From assembly GCA_021604005.1 (NCBI GenBank), contig BQIV01000004.1, forward strand, positions 62,001 through 126,000: 64,000 nt of DNA, read 5' to 3'. The DNA comes from Nitrospirales bacterium (GTDB lineage: Bacteria > Nitrospirota > Nitrospiria > Nitrospirales > UBA8639). Below, piece by piece: positions 28,590 through 37,976 of this stretch (within the stretch, counting starts at the first letter, position 1; every line of letters starts with the position of its first letter). The translations under genes were made by a program, and so were the position numbers. The notes beneath the pieces were generated by a model. It had not been told where the DNA came from and made no database searches. It worked only from the letters and a program-made list of their open reading frames with translations.

Positions 28590-29444
28590 TTAGCCGTCGC
28601 CCCATTTGAGTTTATTGCGAAGTACATCATAATAGCTTCGCCCTGGAAACCGTATCAGGTGGGCTTGGTGATTAGATGCACAGATATGGACGGTGTCTCC
28701 TTCTTTCATCTCAAAGCCTACTTGTCCGTCAAAGGTTGTCATGGCATTTTCTTGGCTGGTGAGTGTTACGGAAATTGCGGCCTGACTTGGAATAATAAAT
28801 GGACGGTGGGAGAGCGTATGCGGGCATATGGGATTTAAGGTGAATACATTCAACGAAGGGTCGAGAATAGGTCCATTCGCTGATAACGAGTAGCCTGTCG
28901 AGCCGGTCGGTGTGGCAATGATGAGCCCATCTCCACGTAGATTCGTCATGAAGTCTCCATTGAGAAAGACTTGAACGGCGATCATTCGTGCAAGATGTCC
29001 TTTATTCACGACAACATCGTTTAAGGCCGGCCCTTCGCCAACAATGTCATGTCCGCGTTGAATCTTTGTCCGAAGCATGACTCGTTTTTCAATTAGGTAG
29101 TCTTGTGCAAATACTTTGGTCAGAGCGTCATAGATGCGATCGATCGTGGTTTCCGTCAAAAAGCCCAGTCCGCCGATATTGACCCCAAGGATAGGAACCG
29201 ACCGTCTTTCGACTAAGCGAGCAGCATGAAGCATCGTGCCGTCACCACCAAGGACGATGAGCAGGTCGGCTTCAGCGGCGATTTGTGTTCGGTACGTGTT
29301 CCGGGTGTTTGTCCGAAGTTCTTGCGTGGTGGGAGTATCAAGAATCACCGTTTTGCCTTGAGTCGTGAGCCACTCCGTAATTTGTTTCAAGACGGGCTGG
29401 ATATTCTCCGATTGAGGTTTAGTGAGGATTCCAATGGTCGTCAC
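28590..29444 (-). CDS. nadK: NAD kinase
   Basis: NadK phosphorylates NAD to NADP. Signature motifs are LLIVLGGDGTMLHAARL, GVNIGGLGFLTE, LRGDGLIIATPTGSTGYSLSANGP and PICPHTLSHRPFII. GTG 29444, just before TTIGILTKP and preceded by TCAGGA, gives 284 residues as in the family. The frame stays open to a TTG at 29525, but those extra residues look non-conserved. Confidence 0.93.
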   Translation of the reverse strand: MTTIGILTKPQSENIQPVLKQITEWLTTQGKTVILDTPTTQELRTNTRNTYRTQIAAEADLLIVLGGDGTMLHAARLVERRSVPILGVNIGGLGFLTETTIDRIYDALTKVFAQDYLIEKRVMLRTKIQRGHDIVGEGPALNDVVVNKGHLARMIAVQVFLNGDFMTNLRGDGLIIATPTGSTGYSLSANGPILDPSLNVFTLNPICPHTLSHRPFIIPSQAAISVTLTSQENAMTTFDGQVGFEMKEGDTVHICASNHQAHLIRFPGRSYYDVLRNKLKWGDG

Positions 29445-29856
29445 AAATATTCCTGACGTGAAGATTAATTGATGGGGTTCCTGTTCACGAAGGTGATGGT
29501 AGTGATTCGCATTGAGAGAAGGCAAGCATCACATAACCGGAAAATTGTCTGAGTGTACTCCTCGCGTATAAGGAATTTGGTCATGGTGCGCATCATTGGT
29601 GTGTGTGCATAGGTCCACGGTTGCCCAAAAGTCCTCTACTTTTTCATAAAAAACCACATGCTAGAAAAAGTGATATGTCAAGAGCTGTCCTGCATGTTCA
29701 TGTGTAGGGAGTACCGCTTCTGCACTTTCGTCTTGACAGTTTTACTATTCCATGGATAGACTTACTTTATAAGCAGTTATAAGAAGTGTTTTGCAGTTTA
29801 ACTGGGCTCTTCCAGCACATCTGTTCTGTTTGACGATGTGAGAGAAGGGAGGAAAA
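29445..29856. other. 412-bp divergent region between nadK and clpC
   Basis: No gene seen. It contains the probable clpC promoter at 29733-29762 and a leader of about 90 nt. I looked for CtsR-type direct heptads or CIRCE-type inverted repeats and saw none. Confidence 0.5.
29733..29762 (+). promoter_or_regulatory. Probable clpC promoter
   Basis: TTGACA (29733-29738) is followed after 18 bp by TAGACT (29757-29762), about 95 bp upstream of the clpC ATG. A second A/T-rich stretch, TTTATAAG, follows closely. Confidence 0.5.
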
Positions 29857-32286
29857 ATGTTCGAACGATTCACGGACCGAGGTCGAAAAATTATCATTCT
29901 GGCGAGAGAAGAAGCTGAGCGTCATCAGAATGATTATTTAGGAACAGAACATTTAGTCTTGGCGATTCTTCGTGAATCTGACGGCATTGCCTTGATGATC
30001 ATTAAGAAAATGGGACTCTCGCCTGAGCAAATTCGATTAGAGATTGAACGGAATTTGCCCGGAGGTGGAACGACGGTCACATTCGGTGAAATCCCATTTA
30101 GTCCACGTGTGAAAAAAGTTATTGAATATGGTGTCGAGGAAGCTCGATTGCTTGGGCATAATCACATCGGAAGTGAACACCTGTTGCTTGGCCTGCTTCG
30201 GGAAGAGGAAGGCATCGGCGGGAAGGTCCTTCGAAGCCTTGGGGCGAATTTGCTGACTGCTCGGCAGCTCACTGTTACCTTCTTGCGCAAATCCGGTTCT
30301 CGAGAACGGGATAAAAAGAGTAGTACGCCGGCACTCGATGAATTTGGACGAGACTTGACGCAATTAGCTCAAGAAGCTTCATTGGATCCGGTCATCGGCC
30401 GTCAGGATGAGATAGAGCGGGTGCTCCAAATTCTAAGCCGACGCACCAAAAATAATCCTGCATTGATCGGGGAGTCAGGAGTTGGGAAGACGGCGATTGT
30501 TGAGGGATTAGCTCAACGCATCGTGTCCATGGATGTTCCCGATAATTTATTAAATCGCCGTGTCATTGCATTAGACTTGGGTTCACTCGTCGCCGGGACA
30601 AAATATCGCGGACAATTTGAGGAACGGCTTAAAGTTGTGATGAAGGAAATTGCCCAAGCCGGTAATATTATTTTGTTCATCGATGAGTTGCATACGTTAG
30701 TCGGTGCCGGGGCTGCAGAAGGATCGATAGATGCTGCCAATATGCTCAAGCCGGCACTTTCTCGAGGTGAAATTCAATGTATTGGCGCGACAACGTTGGA
30801 TGAATATCGAAAGCATATCGAGAAGGATGGCGCGTTGAAACGGCGATTCCAGCCAATCTATGTGCAGCCACCGTCCGTTGAAGAAACCATTAGTATTATT
30901 CAAGGTCTTCGTGATCGATATGAAGAACATCATGGCGTTGAAATTACGGATGAAGCCGTCACCGAAGCCGTGAAGCTGACGGATCGTTATATCACCGATC
31001 GATTCTTGCCTGACAAGGCTATCGATCTGATAGACGAAACGGGGTCACGCGCAAAGTTGCAGTCGTACGTCCTTCCGCCTGAACTCAAGTCTCTGGAGCA
31101 AGAGCTTAAACGCGTCGCTCGAGAAAAAGAAGTGGCTATTGGCGTTCAGAATTTTGAGGATGCCGTCAAGTTCAGGGAAGAGGAGGAACGTCTACGGAAG
31201 TTACTTGAAGACGCTAAGCGTGACTGGAAAAAGAATCAAGAGCAAAATAAACCGGTGATAACCGGTGATGATGTTGGCTTTGTGGTTTCCAAGATTACCG
31301 GCATTCCGCTCTTTAAGCTTGAAGAAGAAGAATCTGAAAAACTCTTACATATGGAAGAGTTTCTGCATAAACGTATTGTGGGGCAAGAAGAAGCCATCTC
31401 GGCGATTTCTCGCGCCATTCGACGTTCTCGAGCCGGTTTGAAAGAGGCCAAGAAGCCTATTGGTTCCTTTATTTTCCTCGGACCAACAGGTGTTGGAAAG
31501 ACCGAGTTAGCAAGAGCTCTGTCGGAATTCTTATTTAACACCGAAGATTCCTTGGTTCGTATCGATATGTCCGAATATCAAGAGAAGTTTACGAGTTCTC
31601 GTCTCTTTGGTGCCCCTCCAGGGTATGTTGGCTATGAAGAAGGCGGACAGCTTACCGAGAAGGTTCGGCGCCGTCCCTATTCAGTTGTGCTGTTTGATGA
31701 GATTGAAAAAGCTCACCCGGATATCTTTAATGTATTGCTCCAAGTATTAGATGATGGTGTCTTGACTGATAGCCTGGGAAGAAAAGTTGACTTTAAGAAC
31801 ACCATTCTGGTGATGACTTCTAACCTGGGGACAAAACTGATTCAAAAGGGTGTGTCTCTTGGATTCCAAAAAGAGGAAGAATCGGCGCAAACGAGCCGGC
31901 TCCAGGGCGAGGTCATGAGCGAGCTCAAGCGAAACTTTAGCCCAGAGTTCCTCAATCGTATTGATGACTTTGTCGTTTTCCATCAATTGGATAAGAGTCA
32001 TCTTGTAACGATTGTGGATATTCTCATTAAGGAACTGAATGTCCGTTTGGCTGAGCGAGGCATTGAATTGGATGTGAGTGAAGAAGTAAAGCAGTGGCTC
32101 ATCAAAGAAGGGTACGATCCACAGTATGGTGCAAGGCCGATGAGACGGACCATACAAAAGCGGTTAGGCGACCCTCTTTCTGAAGAATTGATTAAGGGGC
32201 GATTTAAAGATGCTCGAAAGATCAAGGTTGTTTTAAACGAACAAGAGCCGGCTTTTGTTGAAGAAGAAGCCATGGCAGGCGTATAA
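29857..32286 (+). CDS. clpC: ATP-dependent Clp protease ATPase subunit ClpC
   Basis: An 809-residue Hsp100 unfoldase that feeds ClpP. Two N-terminal Clp repeats ([20 protein letters not shown] and [22 protein letters not shown]) precede AAA module 1 ([16 protein letters not shown]), a UVR-type middle segment ([20 protein letters not shown]) that marks ClpC rather than ClpA, and AAA module 2 ([14 protein letters not shown]). GGGAGG precedes ATG 29857. No mcsA/mcsB/ctsR genes are adjacent, unlike Firmicutes. Confidence 0.96.
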   Translation: MFERFTDRGRKIIILAREEAERHQNDYLGTEHLVLAILRESDGIALMIIKKMGLSPEQIRLEIERNLPGGGTTVTFGEIPFSPRVKKVIEYGVEEARLLGHNHIGSEHLLLGLLREEEGIGGKVLRSLGANLLTARQLTVTFLRKSGSRERDKKSSTPALDEFGRDLTQLAQEASLDPVIGRQDEIERVLQILSRRTKNNPALIGESGVGKTAIVEGLAQRIVSMDVPDNLLNRRVIALDLGSLVAGTKYRGQFEERLKVVMKEIAQAGNIILFIDELHTLVGAGAAEGSIDAANMLKPALSRGEIQCIGATTLDEYRKHIEKDGALKRRFQPIYVQPPSVEETISIIQGLRDRYEEHHGVEITDEAVTEAVKLTDRYITDRFLPDKAIDLIDETGSRAKLQSYVLPPELKSLEQELKRVAREKEVAIGVQNFEDAVKFREEEERLRKLLEDAKRDWKKNQEQNKPVITGDDVGFVVSKITGIPLFKLEEEESEKLLHMEEFLHKRIVGQEEAISAISRAIRRSRAGLKEAKKPIGSFIFLGPTGVGKTELARALSEFLFNTEDSLVRIDMSEYQEKFTSSRLFGAPPGYVGYEEGGQLTEKVRRRPYSVVLFDEIEKAHPDIFNVLLQVLDDGVLTDSLGRKVDFKNTILVMTSNLGTKLIQKGVSLGFQKEEESAQTSRLQGEVMSELKRNFSPEFLNRIDDFVVFHQLDKSHLVTIVDILIKELNVRLAERGIELDVSEEVKQWLIKEGYDPQYGARPMRRTIQKRLGDPLSEELIKGRFKDARKIKVVLNEQEPAFVEEEAMAGV

Positions 32287-32326
32287 ATAATTAAGTAGAA
32301 GACACTGATTTCGTTTGATGACATAG

Positions 32327-32368
32327 ACGGCCCTCAGGATCGATGATCCTGAGGGTCGTTGTGTTTTT
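32327..32368 (+). terminator. Rho-independent terminator after clpC
   Basis: CCCTCAGGATC and GATCCTGAGGG form a perfect 11-bp stem around GAT, extended by flanking ACG/CGT pairs, and followed by GTGTTTTT. It starts 40 bp after the clpC stop. Confidence 0.92.
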
Positions 32369-32519
32369 ACCGTCGTTGAACAATCATGAGTCCTCCCAAA
32401 CTTTGTCCCCATATTGGTGTCGCTGGGAGTTCAAAAACATTTGCTTATTGTGCCACGCTATCTAGCAAAGCTGACATCTGGTTGGTTCAGTGCTGTGTAG
32501 AGAAACGACGAGAATTGTG

Positions 32520-33572
32520 ATGAAAAACCTTGGGTCAATGTTAGGTATTGAAACTTCCTGTGACGAGACGGCAGCCGCAGTTGTGGCACCTGACGGCAAA
32601 GTGTTGTCCAATGTGTTGGATTCTCAGGTTGATGTGCATGCATTGTACGGGGGCGTCGTTCCGGAGTTAGCGTCACGTCGCCATGTCGAAACGATCGAGT
32701 CAATTGTGCAGCTGGCAATGACAGAGGCAAACGTATCGTATCATGAGTTAGCCGCCATTGCCGTGACCCATGGGCCTGGTCTTGCCGGGGCGCTTCTTGT
32801 TGGAGTGAATTTCGGGAAAGCACTGGCGTATTCGTTGCAGATTCCACTCGTGGCCGTGAATCACTTGAAAGGTCATTTAGCCTCAACATGGGTGGAACAC
32901 TCAGACTTTCCTCAGTCGTCAATCATGTTAGTTGTATCGGGTGGGCACACGCATTTATTTTATGCCGCGGGTTCCGGGCACTATCAATTACTCGGCAAAA
33001 CAATTGATGATGCCGCAGGTGAAGCATTCGACAAGGGTGCAAAAATGTTGGGTTTGAGCTATCCGGGTGGACCGCTCATTGATCGCTTAGCACAAGCTGG
33101 CAAGCCAGGGACCGTTCATTTTCCTCGCCCCTATCTGACGCGTGGAGGATTAGACTTTAGTTTTAGCGGGCTCAAAACGGCATTATTGTACTATTTGCGG
33201 GACATGAAAAAGTCCAACAGCGTGATGCCATCCATCGAAGACCTTGCCGCAAGTTATCAGGAGGCTATTGTCGATGTTTTGGTTGAAAAGTCGTTTCGGG
33301 CTGTACGGAAATATCACGCCAAAGGCATTGCCGTGGTTGGTGGTGTCGCGGCCAACAGTCGATTACGTGAGCGGATGACCGAGCGAGCGCAACACGAGAA
33401 AATCCACGTGGCGTTACCGTCACTGTCGCTGTGCACTGATAACGCGGTGATGATTGCCGCTGCGGGTTGGGCGCAATATCGATTAGGAGATATTGCTGCC
33501 TGGGATGTCGATATGGACCTTGGGCAAGCCTCGGAGCTTATGTATAGCTCCGCATGCCGCGATAACGGGTGA
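32520..33572 (+). CDS. tsaD: tRNA N6-adenosine threonylcarbamoyltransferase
   Basis: TsaD makes the t6A37 modification of ANN-reading tRNAs with TsaB, TsaC and TsaE. It begins LGIETSCDETAAAVV, has the metal-binding VNHLKGH, SGGHTHLFYA, GEAFDKGAKMLGLSYPGGP and FSFSGLKTALLYYL, and ends with DNAVMIAAAGW. ATG 32520 gives 350 residues. An alternative ATG at 32538 would trim six. Partners are not in the window. Confidence 0.96.
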   Translation: MKNLGSMLGIETSCDETAAAVVAPDGKVLSNVLDSQVDVHALYGGVVPELASRRHVETIESIVQLAMTEANVSYHELAAIAVTHGPGLAGALLVGVNFGKALAYSLQIPLVAVNHLKGHLASTWVEHSDFPQSSIMLVVSGGHTHLFYAAGSGHYQLLGKTIDDAAGEAFDKGAKMLGLSYPGGPLIDRLAQAGKPGTVHFPRPYLTRGGLDFSFSGLKTALLYYLRDMKKSNSVMPSIEDLAASYQEAIVDVLVEKSFRAVRKYHAKGIAVVGGVAANSRLRERMTERAQHEKIHVALPSLSLCTDNAVMIAAAGWAQYRLGDIAAWDVDMDLGQASELMYSSACRDNG

Positions 33573-33662
33573 ACGCCCGTTGGGCTCTCGTGCAATGGAG
33601 GTGTAACGATTCCTGTTGTCTTTGGAAATCTTCACGGACTGAAAGCAAATCAGATCAGTCGA

Positions 33663-35315
33663 ATGGAGCGTTTGTATCGTCGCCGTGTTCCGACTGACAA
33701 GGTGGTGACGAATGAGCTGGCTCGTATCTGCGCGGAGCTTTCATTTGAAACTCGCCGGCAAATCGGGTTGCTTATAGACCGGCAAGGCCATATCCAGTCG
33801 GTCATTATTGGAAATGATCATGAACTCGTCATCCCCAATTTGGCGCGGAGCCGCTCTGGCCTCAGGCTCTTGCGAGGCGTACGCCTGGTGCACACTCACC
33901 TTCATAATCAACCGTTGACCCGTGACGATTTAACCGACCTTGCCCTTCTTCGGCTCGATCTGATGATGGCGATTGGCGTAGGGAAAGACGGTCGTGTGCA
34001 AGATGTGTTTTTGGCGCATCTGTTGCCTCAGCCCAAACAGGGAAAGTCATGTCAAGAATGGGAACCCTGCTCTTTGCATGGCTTTCAACTCGATTGTCAG
34101 GATTTTATTCTCTCACTCGAAAACGAATGCACACGAACAAATATCGGGTTGCGGAAAGGAAAGGAATCGTCACGGGCCATTTTGGTGAGTGTGTCCACCG
34201 AACGGGCCTCGCGTCGTCAGGAACATTTAGACGAACTACGAGAACTGGTTCGCGTCAGTCACATTCACGTAGTCGATTCGATCATACAAAGACCCCATGC
34301 GCTGCATCCCAAGTATGTCTTGGGGCTTGGGAAATTGAAAGACGTGATAATCCAGGCTTTGCAAACCGGAGCTGACTGGTTGATTTTTGACCGGGATCTG
34401 ACGCCAGCACAAGTTCATGGAATTTCCGAGGTGACAGAGCTGCGAGTCTTGGATCGTACGCAAGTCATTTTAGATATCTTTGCGCAACGGGCGCACTCAA
34501 GAATTGGAAAAGTTCAAGTTGAACTCGCTCAGCTTCGTTACCGGCTTCCGCGATTATCCCAATCCAATACGGCATTTTCACGCTTGGCAGGTGGAATTGG
34601 TTCGAGGGGACCAGGGGAAACCAAACTGGAAACCGATCGTCGGCGCGCGCGCGATCGGATCCGTCGTCTTGAGGCAGAGTTGGTTGCAGTTTCGCGAAGC
34701 CGTCAACAACAACGAAATATGCGCAGTCGCCAGGCGATACCCGTGGTTTCGCTGGTAGGATATACGAATGCTGGAAAGTCGACGCTCTTGAATGCCTTAA
34801 CGGGAAGTTCCCAGTCAGCCAAGGATCGAGTGTTTGAAACGCTGGATACGGTGAGCCGTCGGTTGTATATCCCGGATCGAGGCGAAATCATTCTGACGGA
34901 TACGGTCGGTTTTATCCGGCAGTTACCGGAAGATCTTGTGGCAGCCTTTCATACGACGTTACAGGAGTTGAAGTTTGCTGATGTGTTAGTGCATGTTGTG
35001 GATGCTAGGACCCCGGACCCAGATCGTCATATTGAAGTCGTCGAATCTATCCTGGCGCAATTAGGCTTTGATACTATCCCTCGTCTTATGGTGTTGAATA
35101 AATGTGACTTGCTTCCAGCTGATCAGGTTGAACAGATGTGCCACCGGTATCGAGCGGTTGGGATTACTGCAACGCAAGGCGAAACGGTTGAAGACGTTCG
35201 ACAGGCGCTTGCACATATGCTGAACCGACTTGATCGTGAGGGCGAGTTGAAAGGGAGATGGGGTGCAGACCGGGATACTCGTTTCATGAAGGCAGCGAGT
35301 GTGGGCGTGTCATGA
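33663..35315 (+). CDS. hflX: GTPase HflX
   Basis: HflX is a ribosome-associated GTPase that splits stalled ribosomes. Motifs are the N-terminal LYRRRVPTDKVVTNELAR, the HflX domain (HPKYVLGLGKLKDVI, RGPGETKLETDRRR) and the G domain (G1 GYTNAGKST, G3 DTVGFIRQLP, G4 NKCD). ATG 33663 is the first ordinary start (550 residues). In frame, however, the text upstream reads VVFGNLHGLKANQISR, which continues the usual HflX N-terminus. GGAGGTG at 33597-33603 lies seven bases before an ATT at 33609. The true start is therefore probably a non-AUG codon at 33609 (568 residues). The stop overlaps nth in ATGA. Confidence 0.94.
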   Translation: MERLYRRRVPTDKVVTNELARICAELSFETRRQIGLLIDRQGHIQSVIIGNDHELVIPNLARSRSGLRLLRGVRLVHTHLHNQPLTRDDLTDLALLRLDLMMAIGVGKDGRVQDVFLAHLLPQPKQGKSCQEWEPCSLHGFQLDCQDFILSLENECTRTNIGLRKGKESSRAILVSVSTERASRRQEHLDELRELVRVSHIHVVDSIIQRPHALHPKYVLGLGKLKDVIIQALQTGADWLIFDRDLTPAQVHGISEVTELRVLDRTQVILDIFAQRAHSRIGKVQVELAQLRYRLPRLSQSNTAFSRLAGGIGSRGPGETKLETDRRRARDRIRRLEAELVAVSRSRQQQRNMRSRQAIPVVSLVGYTNAGKSTLLNALTGSSQSAKDRVFETLDTVSRRLYIPDRGEIILTDTVGFIRQLPEDLVAAFHTTLQELKFADVLVHVVDARTPDPDRHIEVVESILAQLGFDTIPRLMVLNKCDLLPADQVEQMCHRYRAVGITATQGETVEDVRQALAHMLNRLDREGELKGRWGADRDTRFMKAASVGVS

Positions 35316-36022
35316 AGCGCTCCCATACAGTCTCCCGTGAGATCCGGCGAACAAGAACGTCGGCATCGACAAGGAAAAGGCCGATAGCCAAATCGCGAGT
35401 CCGGAAAATCTTCGAGCAATTAGGCAACGCTATTCCGGATCCGGAAGTTGAGCTCACGTCTTCCAACCCGCTGGAGTTATTAATTGCCACGATTCTTTCG
35501 GCGCAATGTACGGATGAACGTGTGAATACAGTGACTCCGGCCTTATTCGCACGGTATCATACTGCTCTCGAGTATGCAGAGGCTGAACCTCGTGAATTAG
35601 AAGCGCTGATTCGTTCGACGGGGTTCTACAAAAGTAAGGCGAAAAATATTATTGCCTGCGCCTCGCTGATCGCGACTCGCTTTCACGGTCGCATTCCAGA
35701 CAATATGGAAGACTTGACCGGGTTGCCTGGAGTAGGACGGAAAACAGCGAACGTGGTGTTAGGCAGTTATTTTGGCCAGCCAGCAATTGTGGTCGATACC
35801 CATGTGAAGCGAGTAGCGAATCGACTGCAGTTGACTGAAAGCGATGATCCCACAACGATTGAATATGATCTTCAGAACGTGTTGCCAAAAGCCCAATGGA
35901 CCATCGGTGCTCAACGGTTACTGTTGCATGGCAGATATGTGTGTCAAGCGCGAGTCCCGAAGTGTGAGCACTGTGTCATTTATACGATGTGTGCGTGGGA
36001 TGGAAAGTTCGTAATCGCATGA
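35312..36022 (+). CDS. nth: Endonuclease III
   Basis: Nth is the bifunctional DNA glycosylase/AP lyase that removes oxidized pyrimidines. The helix-hairpin-helix LPGVGRKTANVVL carries the catalytic Lys, and VVDTHVKRVANRL has the catalytic Asp. The C-terminal CX6CX2CX5C (CQARVPKCEHC...C) binds a 4Fe-4S cluster. ATG 35312 overlaps the hflX stop and gives 236 residues, including a basic N-terminal tail of about 30. Its own stop overlaps the yicC-like gene. Confidence 0.95.
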   Translation: MKRSHTVSREIRRTRTSASTRKRPIAKSRVRKIFEQLGNAIPDPEVELTSSNPLELLIATILSAQCTDERVNTVTPALFARYHTALEYAEAEPRELEALIRSTGFYKSKAKNIIACASLIATRFHGRIPDNMEDLTGLPGVGRKTANVVLGSYFGQPAIVVDTHVKRVANRLQLTESDDPTTIEYDLQNVLPKAQWTIGAQRLLLHGRYVCQARVPKCEHCVIYTMCAWDGKFVIA

Positions 36023-36894
36023 AAAGTATGACAGGATTCGGTAAGCGGGAAACTGAGTGGAAAGGTACGGCTGTGGGTGTTGAACTTCGGTCCGTGAATC
36101 ATAGGTTTTGCGAAATTGTTTCGAGACTTCCTCGCAGCCTGGTCGGTTTGGAAGAAAATTTCAAGCAATTGATCCATCAGCGATGTGAACGGGGTCGAAT
36201 AGAATTTACGGTCTCTATGACTCACACAGGCAATCGTCAGAAGTCCTTAGTCCTTGACCGTTCAGCCGCACGTGACTATCACCGGTTGCTGAAAGAGCTT
36301 CAACGAGAGCTCGGGGTGAATGGCCCCATTGACGTTGGATTGATTGCTGGATTGCGGGATGTGTTTACTGTTGCCGAGCGGAGTGTTGAAGGATGCGATG
36401 CGCAGGGTGTGGTTTTTCGTCTGACAAAAGGTGCACTAGCCGACTTGGATAAAATGCGGATACGGGAGGGGAAGGCATTGTCCGAGGATATGGGAAAGCG
36501 CCTTCAAAACATTCGATTCGCATTGAAAGCGATCACACGACGAGCTCCCTTCAGTATTCAAGAACATTTTGAGCGAATGCAGAAGCGAGTCAAAAAATTA
36601 CTTGGTGATAATCCATTGAACCCTGATCGGCTCAATCAAGAATTGGCGACCTATGCGGATCGTTGTGATATAACAGAAGAATTAACACGGTTAGACAGTC
36701 ATCTTGCGCAATTTCACGAGTCGAGTAAGACAAAGGGTGCGATAGGTCGACGACTAGACTTCCTGCTTCAGGAAATGGGCAGAGAAATTAATACCATTGG
36801 CTCGAAGGCCAATGATGCCCAGATTGCCCTGCATGTGGTTGATGTGAAAAGTGAACTAGAAAAAATTCGTGAGCAAGTCCAGAATGTCGAATGA
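36019..36894 (+). CDS. YicC-family endoribonuclease
   Basis: A 291-residue protein beginning MKSMTGFGKRE, with SVNHRFCEI and the C-terminal RRLDFLLQEMGREINTIGSK block that defines the YicC family. YicC members are endoribonucleases implicated in RNA decay. The chosen ATG 36019 overlaps the nth stop (ATGA). The yicC-gmk-rpoZ-coaBC order seen here is widespread in bacteria and supports the call. Confidence 0.93.
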   Translation: MKSMTGFGKRETEWKGTAVGVELRSVNHRFCEIVSRLPRSLVGLEENFKQLIHQRCERGRIEFTVSMTHTGNRQKSLVLDRSAARDYHRLLKELQRELGVNGPIDVGLIAGLRDVFTVAERSVEGCDAQGVVFRLTKGALADLDKMRIREGKALSEDMGKRLQNIRFALKAITRRAPFSIQEHFERMQKRVKKLLGDNPLNPDRLNQELATYADRCDITEELTRLDSHLAQFHESSKTKGAIGRRLDFLLQEMGREINTIGSKANDAQIALHVVDVKSELEKIREQVQNVE

Positions 36895-36933
36895 TGACTA
36901 TGTCCGTTTACTCCATGATGAAAATGGCAAGCG

Positions 36934-37569
36934 ATGTCGCATAGCGGAATACTGTTGATCTTATCGGGTTCCTCGGGAGTTGGGAAATCGACGTTATGCA
37001 AACACATCATTGCTTCGATTCCTGATGTTCGGCTTTCTGTGTCGTATACGACTCGGCCTATTCGTGACGGAGAAACGCATGGAGTCGAATACTGGTTTAT
37101 TGATCAAGAAGAGTTTCGCCGTATGATTGCCCAAGACGCATTTCTCGAATGGGCTGAAGTGTACGGGAATTTGTATGGGACGCCGCGTCAAGAACTCTTG
37201 ACGCAGATTGATAAAGGCATTGATGTCATTTTGGATGTCGATGTTCAGGGCGCGAGAAATGTCATGAAAAATATGCCTGATGCCGTATCGGTGTTTCTTC
37301 TGCCTCCATCGCTTGAGGTGTTGAAGGCCAGACTTGAAACTCGTGGAACCGATAACGCGGAAGTGGTCGAACATCGCTTTCAAAAGGCTCAAGCAGAAAT
37401 AGCCAATTATGTTGAATATGACTATACCATTCAGAATGGTTGTCTTGAGCAAGCCATAAAGGAGTTTGAGTCCATTATCGTCGCCGAACATGTTCGAACG
37501 AAACGCCTTGATCGCGCGTGGGTATTGCGTCATGGGTTGGCTCGTCAAGAGAGTAACCGTGTGTCTTAA
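36934..37569 (+). CDS. gmk: Guanylate kinase
   Basis: Gmk phosphorylates GMP to GDP. The 211-residue protein has the P-loop LSGSSGVGKSTLCKHI, the GMP-binding SVSYTTRPIRDGETHGVEYWF, and DVDVQGARNVMK. Length and motif spacing are normal. It lies 39 bp after the YicC-like gene with only a weak Shine-Dalgarno. Confidence 0.96.
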   Translation: MSHSGILLILSGSSGVGKSTLCKHIIASIPDVRLSVSYTTRPIRDGETHGVEYWFIDQEEFRRMIAQDAFLEWAEVYGNLYGTPRQELLTQIDKGIDVILDVDVQGARNVMKNMPDAVSVFLLPPSLEVLKARLETRGTDNAEVVEHRFQKAQAEIANYVEYDYTIQNGCLEQAIKEFESIIVAEHVRTKRLDRAWVLRHGLARQESNRVS

Positions 37570-37596
37570 CGAACTGAGAGAAAGGAATGTAATCTC

Positions 37597-37965
37597 ATGA
37601 TGGATGCGTTATCGTTACTTCCCGAACATCATCAAACGCAGTTTGATTCTCGTTTTCGAATCGTCTTAATTGCCGCGCAACGTGCCAAGCAAATTATGCG
37701 AGGTGCACCGACGCCAGGTTCCGTCAAATATATTAAAGAAACATCAGCGGCGTTGGAAGAAGTCTTGAACGGCGACATTCAGTATCTCAAAGGACAAGAT
37801 GCTCGAGAAGCCATCAAGAAAGCTAAAGGGGCAAGCGAGCGTGAGTTTGATCCCGCGCTCTTAGCGCAAACCGACGCAACGGCTCAGGAAATTCAGAAAG
37901 AATTGAGCGTCTATATTGATGATAGTCCCAAAGTGGATGAGCCTGTCACAGATGAGGAGTCCTAG
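37597..37965 (+). CDS. rpoZ: RNA polymerase omega subunit
   Basis: The 122-residue protein has the omega core FRIVLIAAQRAKQIMRG and a following KETSAALEEVLNG, with an acidic C-terminal tail. Omega helps assemble beta-prime and can bind ppGpp. AAGGA precedes ATG 37597. Position between gmk and coaBC is the classical one. Confidence 0.92.
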   Translation: MMDALSLLPEHHQTQFDSRFRIVLIAAQRAKQIMRGAPTPGSVKYIKETSAALEEVLNGDIQYLKGQDAREAIKKAKGASEREFDPALLAQTDATAQEIQKELSVYIDDSPKVDEPVTDEES

Positions 37966-37976
37966 ATTGTTCAGCT

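Noticed and set aside
36994-37548. 184-codon reverse frame opposite gmk
   Set aside because: Entirely antisense to an intact guanylate kinase, no motif.
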